Origin: Sandaracinaceae bacterium
Lineage (GTDB): Bacteria > Myxococcota_A > Polyangia > Polyangiales > Houyiibacteriaceae
Length of the DNA: 64,000 bases
Direction: 5' to 3'
NCBI GenBank assembly: GCA_020633055.1
Contig: JACKEJ010000005.1
Span: forward strand, 124,001-188,000
The position numbers and the translations under genes are program-made. Positions 20,293 through 30,100 of this stretch are shown piece after piece. Every line of letters starts with the position of its first letter. The first letter of the stretch is position 1. The notes below the pieces were generated by a model. It worked only from the letters and a program-made list of their open reading frames with translations, made no database searches and was not told where the DNA came from.

Positions 20293-21366
20293 ATGCCCGT
20301 GATGACCGAGCCCAAGCACGACGAGATCCTCGCGCCCGAGGAAAAGGAAGGCGCCATCTACGGTTACGGGCCCTGGCCGTTGCTCACGCTGCGCTGCATC
20401 GTGGGGGGCGTCATGATGGGCATCGCGAACCTGGTGCCGGGGGTCAGCGGGGGGACGATGTTGCTCGCGAGCGGCGTCTACCCGCGCTTCGTCCAGGCCG
20501 TCGCCGAGCTCAGCCGCTTCAAGTTCCGGAAGCGCTCGCTGTTCGTGCTGGGCCTGGTGGCGCTCTGCGCGGGGGTCGCCATCGCGGTGCTGGCGGACGT
20601 CATCAAGGGCGCCACGGTCGAGTATCGCTGGGCGATGTACAGCCTGTTCATCGGGCTGACGCTGGGGGGCGTGCCGGTGGTGTGGGGCCTCGCGCGCCCC
20701 GCCGACGGTCGGGTCTTCGCGGGCGCCCTGCCCGCGTTCGTGCTCATGGTGGTGCTCGCTGGCCTCTCGGACGGCGAGACGGGGTCCGCGTCGGGCTTCG
20801 GGGTGATGTTCGTGGCCGGCCTGCTCGGTGCGAGCGCCATGATCCTCCCAGGCATCAGCGGCGGCTACCTGCTCGTGTTGATGGGCGCGTACCTGCCCGT
20901 CCTGGACGCGATCGCCACCTGCACCGACGCCGTCCGGGCGGGTACCCCGATGGCCGCGAAGGAGGCGCTGGTCGGGGTCGTCCTGCCCGTGGGACTGGGG
21001 GTGGTGCTGGGCGTGCTGGTGGTGAGCAACCTGATCGAGCGGTTGCTCGAGAAGCACGAGAAGCCGACGCTGGGTGCGTTGCTGGGCTTCCTGTGCGGGA
21101 GCGTGCTGGGTCTCTGGCCGTTCCGGGAGTTCTATCGCCCCGCGGTCGGGGATGTGGTGAGCGGGGCTCGCCTGACGGCCGAGCGCCTCGCGGAGCTGCC
21201 CGCGCACAAGTGGCCCACGCGCGCCTTCGAGCCCACGTTGCTGCAGGCCGCCGGGGCGGTGGGCATCGCGACGCTCGGCTTCCTGCTCACCGCGCTGCTC
21301 GCCAAATACTCGAACCGCGAGCCCAGCGAGCTGGCCATCGACCACGAGACGACCCAAGAGCGCTGA
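20293..21366 (+). CDS. popT: DUF368 polyprenyl-phosphate transporter
   Basis: 357 residues from the ATG at 20293. In-frame GTG 20272 and ATG 20302 are alternatives, and no ribosome binding site decides. It has about eight to ten hydrophobic segments. The DUF368 hallmark repeats are obvious: GIANLVPGVSGGTM near residue 45 and MILPGISGGYLLVLMG in the middle, giving two internally related halves. DUF368 (PopT) proteins have been shown to recycle undecaprenyl phosphate across the cytoplasmic membrane for cell-envelope synthesis. It is divergent from aarF and convergent with the acyl-CoA synthetase. The gap to the latter contains CGCATG / CATGCG arms with a 12-base loop (around 21377-21400), a weak terminator candidate. 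Confidence 0.9.
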   Translation: MPVMTEPKHDEILAPEEKEGAIYGYGPWPLLTLRCIVGGVMMGIANLVPGVSGGTMLLASGVYPRFVQAVAELSRFKFRKRSLFVLGLVALCAGVAIAVLADVIKGATVEYRWAMYSLFIGLTLGGVPVVWGLARPADGRVFAGALPAFVLMVVLAGLSDGETGSASGFGVMFVAGLLGASAMILPGISGGYLLVLMGAYLPVLDAIATCTDAVRAGTPMAAKEALVGVVLPVGLGVVLGVLVVSNLIERLLEKHEKPTLGALLGFLCGSVLGLWPFREFYRPAVGDVVSGARLTAERLAELPAHKWPTRAFEPTLLQAAGAVGIATLGFLLTALLAKYSNREPSELAIDHETTQER

Positions 21367-21405
21367 CGCCGCGACGCATGGACGGCGCGCATCATGCGGG
21401 GCGCG

Positions 21406-23202
21406 TCAGTCGTAGAGCGCGTCCAGCTGGGTCCCGTACAGCGCCCGCACTTGGCTGCGCCGGACCTTCATCGTCGGCGTCAGCGTCCCGTCGGCCGTGC
21501 TGAACTCGTCGGTCACGAGCAGGAAACGCCGTACCTTCTCGAACGGTCGAAACGCCTCGCTCTGACGGTCCAGCTCACGCTCGAAGAGCGCGGTCACCCG
21601 CGGGTCGCGCACGGCGTCGTGCTCAGTGGCGAGCACCCCGTGCTGCCCGCACCACGGGAGCAGCACGTCGAAGTCCGGGACGATGACCGCGACGTTGTAC
21701 GCCTGGTTGGCGCCGTGGATCATGACGTTCGAGATGTAGGGGCTCAGCTTGAGCTGCTCTTCGAGCGGCGTCGGCACCACGTACTTCCCGTTCAGCAGCT
21801 TGTACTGCTCCTTGATGCGACCCGTGATGTGCAGGAACCCTTCGCCGTCCAGATACCCCAGGTCACCCGTGCGGATGCCGCGCTCGCCCTGGCGCTCGAC
21901 GAACACGGCAGCGTCGTCCTCTGGGAGGCGGTGATACCCGAGCATGACGTTGTGCCCGAAGACCAGCACCTCGCCGTGCTTGGGATCGTCCGAGACGCTG
22001 CGGTCGATCTCGACGCGCACGCCAGGGAGGACCTTACCGACGGTGCCGATCTTGCGTGACCCGGGGTAGTTCATGGCCGTGATGGGCGAGGTCTCGGTCA
22101 GGCCGTAGCCCTCGTAGACGTTGATGCCCAGACCGTCGATGAACTCCGCTACTTCGCGCGACATCGCGGCGCCCCCGCTGAACGCGAACTTGAGCCGGCC
22201 GCCGAAGCGCGCGCGAATGGGCGCGTACACGGTTCGATCGAAGAACACGTGCTGGAGCTCGGCCCAGCCGCTGACCTGGTTGCGGCTGGCCAGCTCCTTG
22301 CGCAGCTGCGAGTTCGCGAGGGCACGCCGGAAGAGCTCCGCCTTGGGCCCAGCCTCGGCCGCCGCTTGCTTGTGCACGCTGTCGTAGATGCGGTTGAAGA
22401 TGCGCGGCACGCTGAAGAGCAGCGTCGGCTGCACCTCGGCCAGGTCTTGCAGCAGGCGGTCGACCGACTCCGCGATGGCCATCGAGGCGCCCATCGAGAC
22501 GAGCCCGTGGAGCTCGACTGTCTGACCGAAGCTGTGCGCCCACGGCAAGAAGCTGAGCGAGCGGTCCTCCGGCGCCATGGGGAAGACCTCGTGCACGGCG
22601 CTGACATTGAGGGCGACGTTCGCGTGAGAGAGGATGACGCCCTTGGGCATGCCCGTCGTGCCCGACGTGTACAGGAAGGTGGCCGGCGTGTGAGCGTCCA
22701 CGGAGACGACGGGTACGGCCTCGCGGCGGCCTCGCTCCCTGAGCGCGTCGTAGGTGGTGTCGGCGTGCTCCGAGCGGAGCGCGAGCGTCACGATGTGCTG
22801 CAACGCAGGCAGCGCAGCGCGCGCTCCGCTGAGGGACGCGCCGATCTCGCCATCGGCCACGACCACGACGCGAGCGCCGCTGTCGGCGAGGATGTAGCGC
22901 CACTCGTCGGCGCGCTGCGCCTGGTACATTGGTACGAACGCGGCGCCCAGCCCATAAGTGGCGTACGCCAGCGCCGCCCACTCGACGCGGTTGTCGGAGA
23001 CGATGGCCACCCGGTCCCCGGCCTGCACCCCGAGGCTCGCGAGCCCCGCACGAAGGGCATCGACCTCGCGCCCGAACTCGCCGTACGTCGCCCACGACCA
23101 GACCCCGCGTCGCTTCGTCCCGAACAGCGGGCGCTCGGCGTACTGCGCGACGCTGCGCTGGAGGAGCTCGTTGAGGTCACGAAAGAGCGGCTCGAAGGGC
23201 AT
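21406..23202 (-). CDS. long-chain fatty acyl-CoA synthetase (AMP-forming)
   Basis: 598 residues, the usual length of bacterial FadD/FadD15-type enzymes. The adenylate-forming signature is intact: LYTSGTTGMPKGVILSHAN (P-loop like), YEGYGLTETSP, and IRTGDLGYLDGEGFLHITGR near the hinge. The catalytic lysine region near the C-terminus reads TPTMKVRR. It should activate long-chain fatty acids to acyl-CoA via an acyl-adenylate and is probably peripheral to the inner membrane. The next gene on this strand, the PDZ lipoprotein, starts after a gap of 19 bases upstream, so the two may share a transcript. This is lipid metabolism but unlinked to the other lipid genes. Confidence 0.9.
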   Translation of the reverse strand: MPFEPLFRDLNELLQRSVAQYAERPLFGTKRRGVWSWATYGEFGREVDALRAGLASLGVQAGDRVAIVSDNRVEWAALAYATYGLGAAFVPMYQAQRADEWRYILADSGARVVVVADGEIGASLSGARAALPALQHIVTLALRSEHADTTYDALRERGRREAVPVVSVDAHTPATFLYTSGTTGMPKGVILSHANVALNVSAVHEVFPMAPEDRSLSFLPWAHSFGQTVELHGLVSMGASMAIAESVDRLLQDLAEVQPTLLFSVPRIFNRIYDSVHKQAAAEAGPKAELFRRALANSQLRKELASRNQVSGWAELQHVFFDRTVYAPIRARFGGRLKFAFSGGAAMSREVAEFIDGLGINVYEGYGLTETSPITAMNYPGSRKIGTVGKVLPGVRVEIDRSVSDDPKHGEVLVFGHNVMLGYHRLPEDDAAVFVERQGERGIRTGDLGYLDGEGFLHITGRIKEQYKLLNGKYVVPTPLEEQLKLSPYISNVMIHGANQAYNVAVIVPDFDVLLPWCGQHGVLATEHDAVRDPRVTALFERELDRQSEAFRPFEKVRRFLLVTDEFSTADGTLTPTMKVRRSQVRALYGTQLDALYD

Positions 23203-23221
23203 GCGCGCGGAAGGGTACCAG

Positions 23222-23719
23222 TCAGTCGACGATCGCGTAGCGCATCTGTCGCGCGTCGCCGTCGCGCCGATAGTCCACCACCAGCTCGCTGGCGACGCGT
23301 AGACCGTCCCACACTTGGAAGGCCTGCTCGGGCCGCTCGATGGGCAGGGCGTTCACCCGTGTCACCACGTCGCCCGGTTGGAGAGCGATGCCTTGGAAAC
23401 GCGGGTCGTCGGGGTAGAGCCGCACGATGCGCCAACCGACGAAGCGCCCGGCCTCGATCTCCGGCTCCGTGCCGACACCCCCGAGGAAGCGACCGAGCCC
23501 GCCTTCCAGGATGGGCAGCAGCTCCTCGCGCGTGATCTCTCCCTCACGCCGCGGCTGTGGCGGCATGCTCGGCGCCTCGACGGAGGGCTCGGCGGCCGAG
23601 GCCGTGGCGGGCGCGCTCGTGCTGCCACCACACCCCTGCGCGACGAGGAGCAGAGCGAGCGTGCCGAGCACTCGGCGGTGGCGAGGCGACGCGGAGACGA
23701 AAGACGGTGCGAGACGCAT
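23222..23719 (-). CDS. lipoprotein with a C-terminal PDZ-like domain
   Basis: 165 residues from the ATG at 23719, which has GAGG four bases upstream; the much longer in-frame extension runs through the divergent glycosyltransferase and is rejected. Signal and lipobox: VLGTLALLLVAQGC (lipid Cys about 29). After an Ala/Ser/Pro linker, residues about 60-165 form a PDZ-like fold (GWRIVRLYPDDPRFQGIALQ, then GDVVTRVNALPIERPEQAF). The layout resembles the C-terminal domain of GspC of type II secretion, but without the GspC membrane anchor or HR domain. Probably a periplasmic-facing scaffold; function unknown. Divergent from GT2. Confidence 0.75.
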   Translation of the reverse strand: MRLAPSFVSASPRHRRVLGTLALLLVAQGCGGSTSAPATASAAEPSVEAPSMPPQPRREGEITREELLPILEGGLGRFLGGVGTEPEIEAGRFVGWRIVRLYPDDPRFQGIALQPGDVVTRVNALPIERPEQAFQVWDGLRVASELVVDYRRDGDARQMRYAIVD

Positions 23720-23848
23720 ACCTCGTTTCTGACCCTGCTCCGGGCTGGTGGTCAAGATTCTCGCGGGAAACGCGACAGCGTCTCCCTGACTGACCCGCGC
23801 AACAGGCGAATTTGGACGCAACCGGCCCAGGCTGCTAGCTCTCCGGCC

Positions 23849-24652
23849 ATGTGGAAGAGCGCCCGCGTCGCCGTGGTCATGCCCGCCTACCTCGAGGGGC
23901 GCATGATCGATCGTGCCCTGCGCGACGTCCCCACGTTCGTCGATGACGTCGTGGTGGTCGACGACGGAAGCGGTGACGACACCTCGGAGCGCGCGGAGGC
24001 CTTCGCCAAGACCGACGGACGCGTGCGCGTGCTGCGACACGAGGTGAACCGCGGGGTGGGCGCGGCGCTCGTGACAGGCTACCGCGCGGCCTTCGAACAT
24101 GGGGCCGACGTGGCCGTCGTGATGGCCGGCGACGGCCAGATGGACCCCGCAGACATGCCGCCGTTGCTCGACGCCGTCATCGACGGTGGCGCGGGCTATG
24201 CCAAGGGCAACCGTCTGGCATGGCCCGGGGCGCGTGACCTGATGCCCCTGCAGCGCTTCGCAGGCAACCACGTGCTCTCGGCGCTGACGCGCGTCGCCAC
24301 GCAGACCACCGTGGCGGACTCGCAGTGCGGCTACAGCGTGCTGCACCGCGACGCGGCCGCGGCGCTGGACCTGGAGACGCTGTGGCCCCGCTATGGCTAC
24401 CCGAACGACCTCCTGGCGCAGTGTGCCGCGCGCGGTGTGCGCGTCGTGGACGTCCCGGTGCGGCCCGTATACCGCGACGAGGTCAGCGGCATCGGCTGGC
24501 GTCACGCGCTCGTGGTGGTGCCCTACGTCCTTGGCTGCGGTGTCCTGCGACGGCTGGCGGCAGACGGCGGGCCCCCTGGCGTACGCCGGCACCGCGGCGT
24601 GGCGCGGCCCGAGCGCGTGGCGGAGCACCCGACCTTCGCGTCCCGGCCGTGA
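23849..24652 (+). CDS. family 2 glycosyltransferase (polyprenol-phosphate mannosyltransferase-like)
   Basis: 267 residues from the ATG at 23849. A longer ORF runs upstream but overlaps the divergent PDZ lipoprotein. The GT-A fold starts directly with RVAVVMPAYLEGRMIDRAL, then VVVVDDGSGDDT (UDP/GDP contact) and MAGDGQMDPADM, the DXD-type metal site. GYAKGNRL and the DSQCGYSVLHRDAA segment are typical of dolichol-phosphate-mannose synthase-like enzymes. A weakly hydrophobic C-terminal segment (ALVVVPYVLGCGVLRRLA) may touch the membrane. It is followed 40 bases later by a GT4 enzyme, forming a two-gene glycosylation unit. Confidence 0.88.
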   Translation: MWKSARVAVVMPAYLEGRMIDRALRDVPTFVDDVVVVDDGSGDDTSERAEAFAKTDGRVRVLRHEVNRGVGAALVTGYRAAFEHGADVAVVMAGDGQMDPADMPPLLDAVIDGGAGYAKGNRLAWPGARDLMPLQRFAGNHVLSALTRVATQTTVADSQCGYSVLHRDAAAALDLETLWPRYGYPNDLLAQCAARGVRVVDVPVRPVYRDEVSGIGWRHALVVVPYVLGCGVLRRLAADGGPPGVRRHRGVARPERVAEHPTFASRP

Positions 24653-24692
24653 GCGAAGCCCCGCCAGCCCCTCGGCGACTCCCGGGGACCTC

Positions 24693-25946
24693 GTGACAGG
24701 CGGGCGCGGGACCCCCGAGCACCGGCGCCCGCTGCGCGTCGGGGTACTCACCACCAGCTATCCATCGCATCCGGGGGACATCGCGGGCGTGTTCGTCGAA
24801 GGCTTCGCGCGCACCCTGCGGGACCTGGGCCACGACGTTCGCGTGGTGGCCCCCGACCTCGATCACGTGCCGCCTTCGTCCGGCCCCCCCGACCCGTCGC
24901 AGGCATCACCCCGGGTGGTGCGACTGCGGTATGCGTATCCCCGTGCGCTGCAGCGCACGTTTCATCGGGCCGGGGCACCCGAGAACCTACGGAGTGACCC
25001 GCTGGCCGCGCTGGGCGCCCTCACCTACCCGATGGCGCTCGCGACGCATCTGGCGCGTCGTGCTCACGCCTTCGACGTGCTGGTCTCGCACTGGGCCGTC
25101 CCCAACGGCCTGCTGGCCGCGCGCTGGCCCCGCGCCCCGCGCGCCTCTGCGGACCCGGTGCGCCGGGTGGTCGTCACGCACGGCGCGGACATCCACCTGC
25201 TCGAGAGACTCCCGCTCGGGCGACGGATCGTGCGCACAATCGCACAGGGCTCCGACGCACTCACGTTCGTCTCGCTCAGCCACCGCGAGCGCTTCGAACG
25301 CCTCGTAGGGTCGGCGCTCCCGCACGCCACGGTGCTGGCGATGGGGATCCCCAGCCACCACCCCGCCAGCGCGCATGCGCAGGAGCACGTACGCCGGATG
25401 GTGGGCATGGACGGACGCGTCGTGCTGGCCCTCGGTCGCCTCGTGCCCATCAAAGGGCTCGACGTGCTGGTGCGCGCGCTGGCAGGCGGGCCGGACGCCA
25501 CGCTCGTGATCGCCGGAGACGGCCCCTCGAGAGCGTCGCTGATGCGCGAGGCCGCGCGTGTCGGCGTGCGAGTGGTTCTCCCGGGCGTGATCACGGGCGA
25601 CGAGAAGAGCGCGTGGCTCGAGCGGGCAGACGTGCTCGCGCTCCCCTCGCGGCGCCTCTCCTCCGGTCGTGAGGAGGGTACGCCCACGGTGCTGCTGGAG
25701 GCGATGTTGGCTGGAACCCCCGTCGTGGCCACGGACACAGGCGGGATCGCGGAACTGCTCGGGCACGGGGCACGCGGCTCCCTGGTCCCCCCCGACGACG
25801 TGGGTGCGCTACGCTCTGCGCTGGGCGAAGCGCTGCGCGGGGGAGAGAAGACCCTCACACGCGCGCGCCTGGCACGAGACGCGGCCGCTGCGCAGACCTG
25901 GCACGCGCTGCGAGGAACGCTGGACGCGCTGGTCCGGGGACAATGA
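24693..25946 (+). CDS. family 4 glycosyltransferase
   Basis: 417 residues from the GTG at 24693, which has GGGG about seven bases upstream; the longer ORF overlaps the GT2 gene in another frame. The N-terminal Rossmann half has VGVLTTSYPSHPGDIAGVFV and FVEGFARTLRDLGHDVRVVA. The C-terminal nucleotide-sugar half has VVLALGRLVPIKGLDVLVRA, VIAGDGPSRASL and the EX7E-type EGTPTVLLEAMLAGTPVVAT. This is a GT-B enzyme adding sugars to a lipid or glycan acceptor. With the GT2 just upstream, the pair could build a surface glycolipid or exopolysaccharide; the substrate cannot be read from sequence. Confidence 0.9.
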   Translation: MTGGRGTPEHRRPLRVGVLTTSYPSHPGDIAGVFVEGFARTLRDLGHDVRVVAPDLDHVPPSSGPPDPSQASPRVVRLRYAYPRALQRTFHRAGAPENLRSDPLAALGALTYPMALATHLARRAHAFDVLVSHWAVPNGLLAARWPRAPRASADPVRRVVVTHGADIHLLERLPLGRRIVRTIAQGSDALTFVSLSHRERFERLVGSALPHATVLAMGIPSHHPASAHAQEHVRRMVGMDGRVVLALGRLVPIKGLDVLVRALAGGPDATLVIAGDGPSRASLMREAARVGVRVVLPGVITGDEKSAWLERADVLALPSRRLSSGREEGTPTVLLEAMLAGTPVVATDTGGIAELLGHGARGSLVPPDDVGALRSALGEALRGGEKTLTRARLARDAAAAQTWHALRGTLDALVRGQ

Positions 25947-25976
25947 GCGCGGTGTCACGCCAGGCGGATCGATGCC

Positions 25977-26036
25977 GCGCAGCGACCCGCCCCGCAACCG
26001 GACCACGCGCAGCGACCCACCCCGCAACCCGACCAC
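25977..26036. repeat. two 30-bp direct repeats in tandem
   Basis: GCGCAGCGACCCGCC..., 30 bases (25977-26006), is repeated immediately (26007-26036) with two substitutions, and a partial third copy seems to start at 26037 (GCGTCGCGCC). The repeats lie in the 184-base convergent gap between the GT4 gene and lolA. No hairpin with a T-tract is visible. They may be slippage products. Confidence 0.8.
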
Positions 26037-26130
26037 GCGTCGCGCCGCACCGCGTGGGCGCACGCACGGCGCCCCACGAAGCGCGACCCGCGAGGGGCGA
26101 CGCGCTCCCTCGAGGGTCGGCGAGCGCGGC

Positions 26131-26934
26131 TCAGTTCTGGACGGTGCGCGTGTTGGCCGGCGCGCGGAACGTGAAGCGCTCGTTCGGCACGTCGCGGTTG
26201 AACTGCATGTCCGCGAAGGTGAAGCGGTTGGTGTTCCCCTCGCGGTCCCGGATGAGCACGCGCTGCACCACGCCGGCCCGCTGCTCGCCCTCACCCACGA
26301 TGCGGACGAAGAAGAGCAGCTGCTCGTAGTTGGGGTTCTGCCGCCGCGGGCGGAGCGCCAGCACGTAGCCGTCCGGGAACTGGTGCCGAGCAGCGTTCAG
26401 CAAGCGAAAGTTGAAGTCGCGGTCGAGGCGCCCCGTGCCCGTGAGGAACGAGAAGGCCTGCGGCAGCTGATCGCTGTCCATCGCGCGCTCGATCAGCTGG
26501 CCCTCTGTCTCGCCCTCCTCGGGCGGCTGATAGACCACCAGGCGCTGTCCGTCGCTGACGAAGACCTGGCCGTTGGGGGCGGCGTAGTCGAAGCGCATGC
26601 GCCCTGGCTTCGCGAACACCACACGGCCGCTCGAGCGCTGGCGGCGGTCGTACACCTTGGTGTACTGCTCCTGCTCGAAGTTCGCCTGGAAGCTGGTGGT
26701 CTGGTCGTAGAACGACTGCACGAGACCGGCGACCTGAGCGGCCGTCAGCCGAGGCTGCGCAGGCGTGGCAGGTGCGTCCGACGCCGGACGCTGACGGGGC
26801 CTCATGCTCGCGCTGTCGGGGGCAGGGTCCTGGGCCTCTGCTCCCGCGATGCAGGCGGCGCTGGTGAGCACCGACAGCAACACGGCGAGGCGCATGCGGG
26901 TCGAGCGGCGAGAGAGCGGAAAGTTGCTGTGCAT
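26131..26934 (-). CDS. lolA: outer-membrane lipoprotein carrier protein LolA
   Basis: 267 residues with an N-terminal signal peptide (about 1-35, MRLAVLLSVLTSAACIAGAEA) and a Pro/Ala-rich spacer. The LolA fold then starts with LVQSFYDQTTSFQANFEQEQY, and has RRQRSSGRVVFAKPGRMRFD and VSDGQRLVVYQPPE, the canonical LolA positions. The C-terminal half (NTNRFTFADMQFNRDVPNERF) completes the open beta barrel. LolA shuttles lipoproteins from the inner membrane LolCDE complex to the outer membrane, which fits the heavy lipoprotein load of this window. No LolB gene is seen here. Divergent from the NRPS gene. Confidence 0.92.
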   Translation of the reverse strand: MHSNFPLSRRSTRMRLAVLLSVLTSAACIAGAEAQDPAPDSASMRPRQRPASDAPATPAQPRLTAAQVAGLVQSFYDQTTSFQANFEQEQYTKVYDRRQRSSGRVVFAKPGRMRFDYAAPNGQVFVSDGQRLVVYQPPEEGETEGQLIERAMDSDQLPQAFSFLTGTGRLDRDFNFRLLNAARHQFPDGYVLALRPRRQNPNYEQLLFFVRIVGEGEQRAGVVQRVLIRDREGNTNRFTFADMQFNRDVPNERFTFRAPANTRTVQN

Positions 26935-26984
26935 GGTCGGGTTGGCTCCGTGGTCTGAACGACCCAGCCGCGCGCAGTATTCAT

Positions 26985-27011
26985 GGGCCCCAGGGAAATG
27001 GCCAGGGGCCC
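26985..27011. promoter_or_regulatory. inverted repeat in the lolA/NRPS divergent region
   Basis: GGGCCCC and GGGGCCC form perfect 7-bp arms around a 13-base centre, roughly midway in the 183-base gap between the lolA start (26934) and the NRPS start (27118). Possible operator or leader hairpin for the NRPS mRNA. An in-frame ATG at 26983 immediately before it is a poorer NRPS start. Confidence 0.3.
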
Positions 27012-27117
27012 GTTGCAGTCGGGGCGGACGAGGTTGCGCACCCAGCCTTCAAGGGGTAACCGACGGTTGGTCATGGCACCGAGCGGGGGTCGCGCGGTGC
27101 GCCTGGGAGAGCGCTCG

Positions 27118-30100
27118 ATGTCGACGGGACAGCACGATGAAGTGGGAGGAGCAGGAAGCGACGCGTTCGCTTTGACACCCATGCAGCACGGAATGCTGGC
27201 CGAGACCCTCGCCACCCCAGCGCGTGGGGTGAACGTCCAGCAGATCGTGGTGCGACTCCACGAGGCGCTGGACCCGGACGCGCTGCGTGAGGCCTTTCAT
27301 CTGGCGAGCTCGCGCCACGAGGCGCTGCGAACCAGCTTTCGGTGGCGCGGTCGCGCTGCGCCGGTCCAGGTGGTGCACCGCGTGGGCCCGCTTTCGTTCG
27401 AGGTCGTCGACTGGCGCGACACGGACGGCTCCACACACGAGGTCTCCCTCGGCGCATGGCTCGCGGCGGACAGAGCTCGGGGCGTCGCGCTCGATGCGAC
27501 GCCCACCACACGCTGGACACTCTTTCGTCTGGATGAGCACGAGTGGACGCTGGTGTGGACGTTCCACCACGCGCTGCTCGACGGGCGCAGCTTCACGCGC
27601 GTACTGCACGAGGCGTTCGAAGACTACGCCCAGCTGGCACGGGGCCTGCGCCCGGAGCGCCCGCCTGCGCCGAGCCCGCGCGAACACATCGAAGCGCTGG
27701 CGCAGGTAGACCGGGCCGCGACGGAAGCGTTCTTCCGCACGCGATTGATGGGGCTGTCCGAACCCACCCGCCTCGCGCTGGGTGCGCGGCGCGTCGATCT
27801 GGATGAGCCGCAGCCGACACACCGTGAACACGAGGTGCGGCTCGCCCAGGGGGACGTGGAACGCATCGCCCAACGTGCCGCGGAGGCGGGGGTGACCTTC
27901 TTCACGTGCGTGCAGGCCGCGTGGGCCATTCTGTTGGCACGCTACGCCCGACGTGACGACGTGGTCTTCGGTGTGACACGCGCAGGTAGACACCTCGTCG
28001 CGGGCGCAGAGCACATGGTGGGGTGTCTGATCAACACGGTGCCGCAGCGTGCGTCGGTGCGCGAGGAGCGGCCGCTGGTGGAGCTGCTCCAAGCCCTGGG
28101 AGACGCGTCGCGAGCCGTGCGTCCCTTCGAGCACGCCCCGCTGGTGGACGTGCAGAGGCTCAGCGGCCTTCCCCAGGGCGAACCACTGCTCACGACGAAC
28201 GTCGTGCTCGAGCGTTACCTGCTGCAGTCGCACCTGCGCCAGCTGGACCCGTCGTGGCAAGCGCGTGAGGTGGAGGTGTTGGAGCAGAGCTCGTTTCCGC
28301 TCAGTCTCGCAGCCTACCTCGACGGCGCCTTGGTCGTGCGGCTGGAGTTCGACCCGCGGGTCTACGCCGCAGCCACCATCGAGGGCATGGCGAAGCACTT
28401 GCTGCAGCTGCTCGAAGACATCGGCCACGCGACCGTGATCATCGACCCCGTCCGGCGACTGACGCAGGTCGGGGAGGTCCGCACACTGGGCGACGAGGAG
28501 TGCGCCCGGCTCCTCCGAGAGACCGCGCCTGCGCGACCAACCGAGCGTGTGGTGGAGACGTACGCTCCGCTCTTTCGACGTGTGGCCATGGCCCACCCCG
28601 AGAGGATCGCCGTATCGTGCCACGTACCGCCGGGCGCAGACGCCCGGTACCCAGACGCCGCTCCGCTCACCTACGCGGAGCTCGACCGACGCAGCGACGC
28701 CATCGCCGCTCGGCTGCGCGCACTTGGAGTCACGCGCGAGGACCGGGTGGCCATCTGCCTGCCTCGCACGGTGAAGATGGCGGAGGCGTTACTCGGAGTG
28801 TTGAAGGCGGGGGCCGCGTACGTGCCCCTCGACCCCACGTATCCTGCGACGTCGCTCGAGTACATGCTGGCGGACTCGGGTGCGCGCGCGCTGATCTGCC
28901 TGTCCGAGCTCGCGCCACTGGACACGCCATCGACCGTCGCGCGTCTCGCGCTGGACCTCGACTGGGGCTCAGACGCAGACCGTGCGAGCGACGACCCGCG
29001 ATCCGTCCACGCCGACCCGGGCGACCTCGCGTACGTGATCTACACGTCGGGCTCCACGGGGCGCCCCAAGGGCGTGATGGTGGAGCATCGCTCGCTGGTC
29101 GCACACAACCGAGCGCTGGCGCGTGAGTTCGCGCTCACCCCTGCAGATCGCGTGCTGCAGTTCGCCAGCTTCAGCTTCGACGTGAGCATGGAGGAGATGC
29201 TGCCTACGTGGCTCGCAGGCGCCACGCTGGTGCTGCGCAGCCGAGAGATGGGCGAGTCCCTCGTCACGTTCCAGCGCGCGGTGGCCGAGGAGCGCATCAC
29301 CGTCCTGAACCTCCCGACCGCTTTCTGGCACGAGCTGGTGCGTCGCATGGACGAGCACGACGAGCGCCTGCCCGCATCCGTACGGCTCGTCATCGTGGGT
29401 GGAGAGAAGGCCTCGCGACGCGCCTACGCGACCTGGCGCCGCGTCGCGCCGGGCGTGCGCTGGCTGAACGGCTACGGCCCCACCGAAGCCAGCGTCACCT
29501 GCGCCGTGTACGACCCCATGCGCGGCCCCCCCTTGCACGCAGATGACGATGTGCCGATCGGGCACGCCACCGACCACGCTCGCCTCTACGTGCTCGACCG
29601 GCGTCGGAGGCTCGCGCCACCCGGGGTCCCTGGGGAGCTCTACGCCGCAGGCCCCTGCGTCGCACGCGGTTACCTGGGGCAGGACGCGCTGAGCGGTGCG
29701 CGATTCTTCGACGACCCCTTTGCGCCGGGCGAACGGATGTACGCCACCGGCGACCTGGCGCGCTGGTCGCCGACGTACGAGCTCGAGTTCCTCGGTCGCA
29801 TCGACCGGCAGGTGAAGCTGCGTGGGTTCCGCATCGAACCCGGTGAGGTGGAGGCGGTGCTGGAGCGCCACCCCGGCGTGACCGAGGCCGTCGTCGGCGC
29901 GCGCGAGGACTCCGACGGGCACGTTCGTCTGTGGGCTTGGGTCACCTGCGCGCCCGAGGCTCCTGTGGACGAACGAACACTTCGGCGACACGTGCGCGAG
30001 GCGCTGCCGTCGTTCATGACCCCTTCCGCGATCAGCGTGATGTCCGCGTTTCCGCTGACACCAGGCGGCAAGGTCGACCTGAGCGCGCTGCCCGTGCCGG

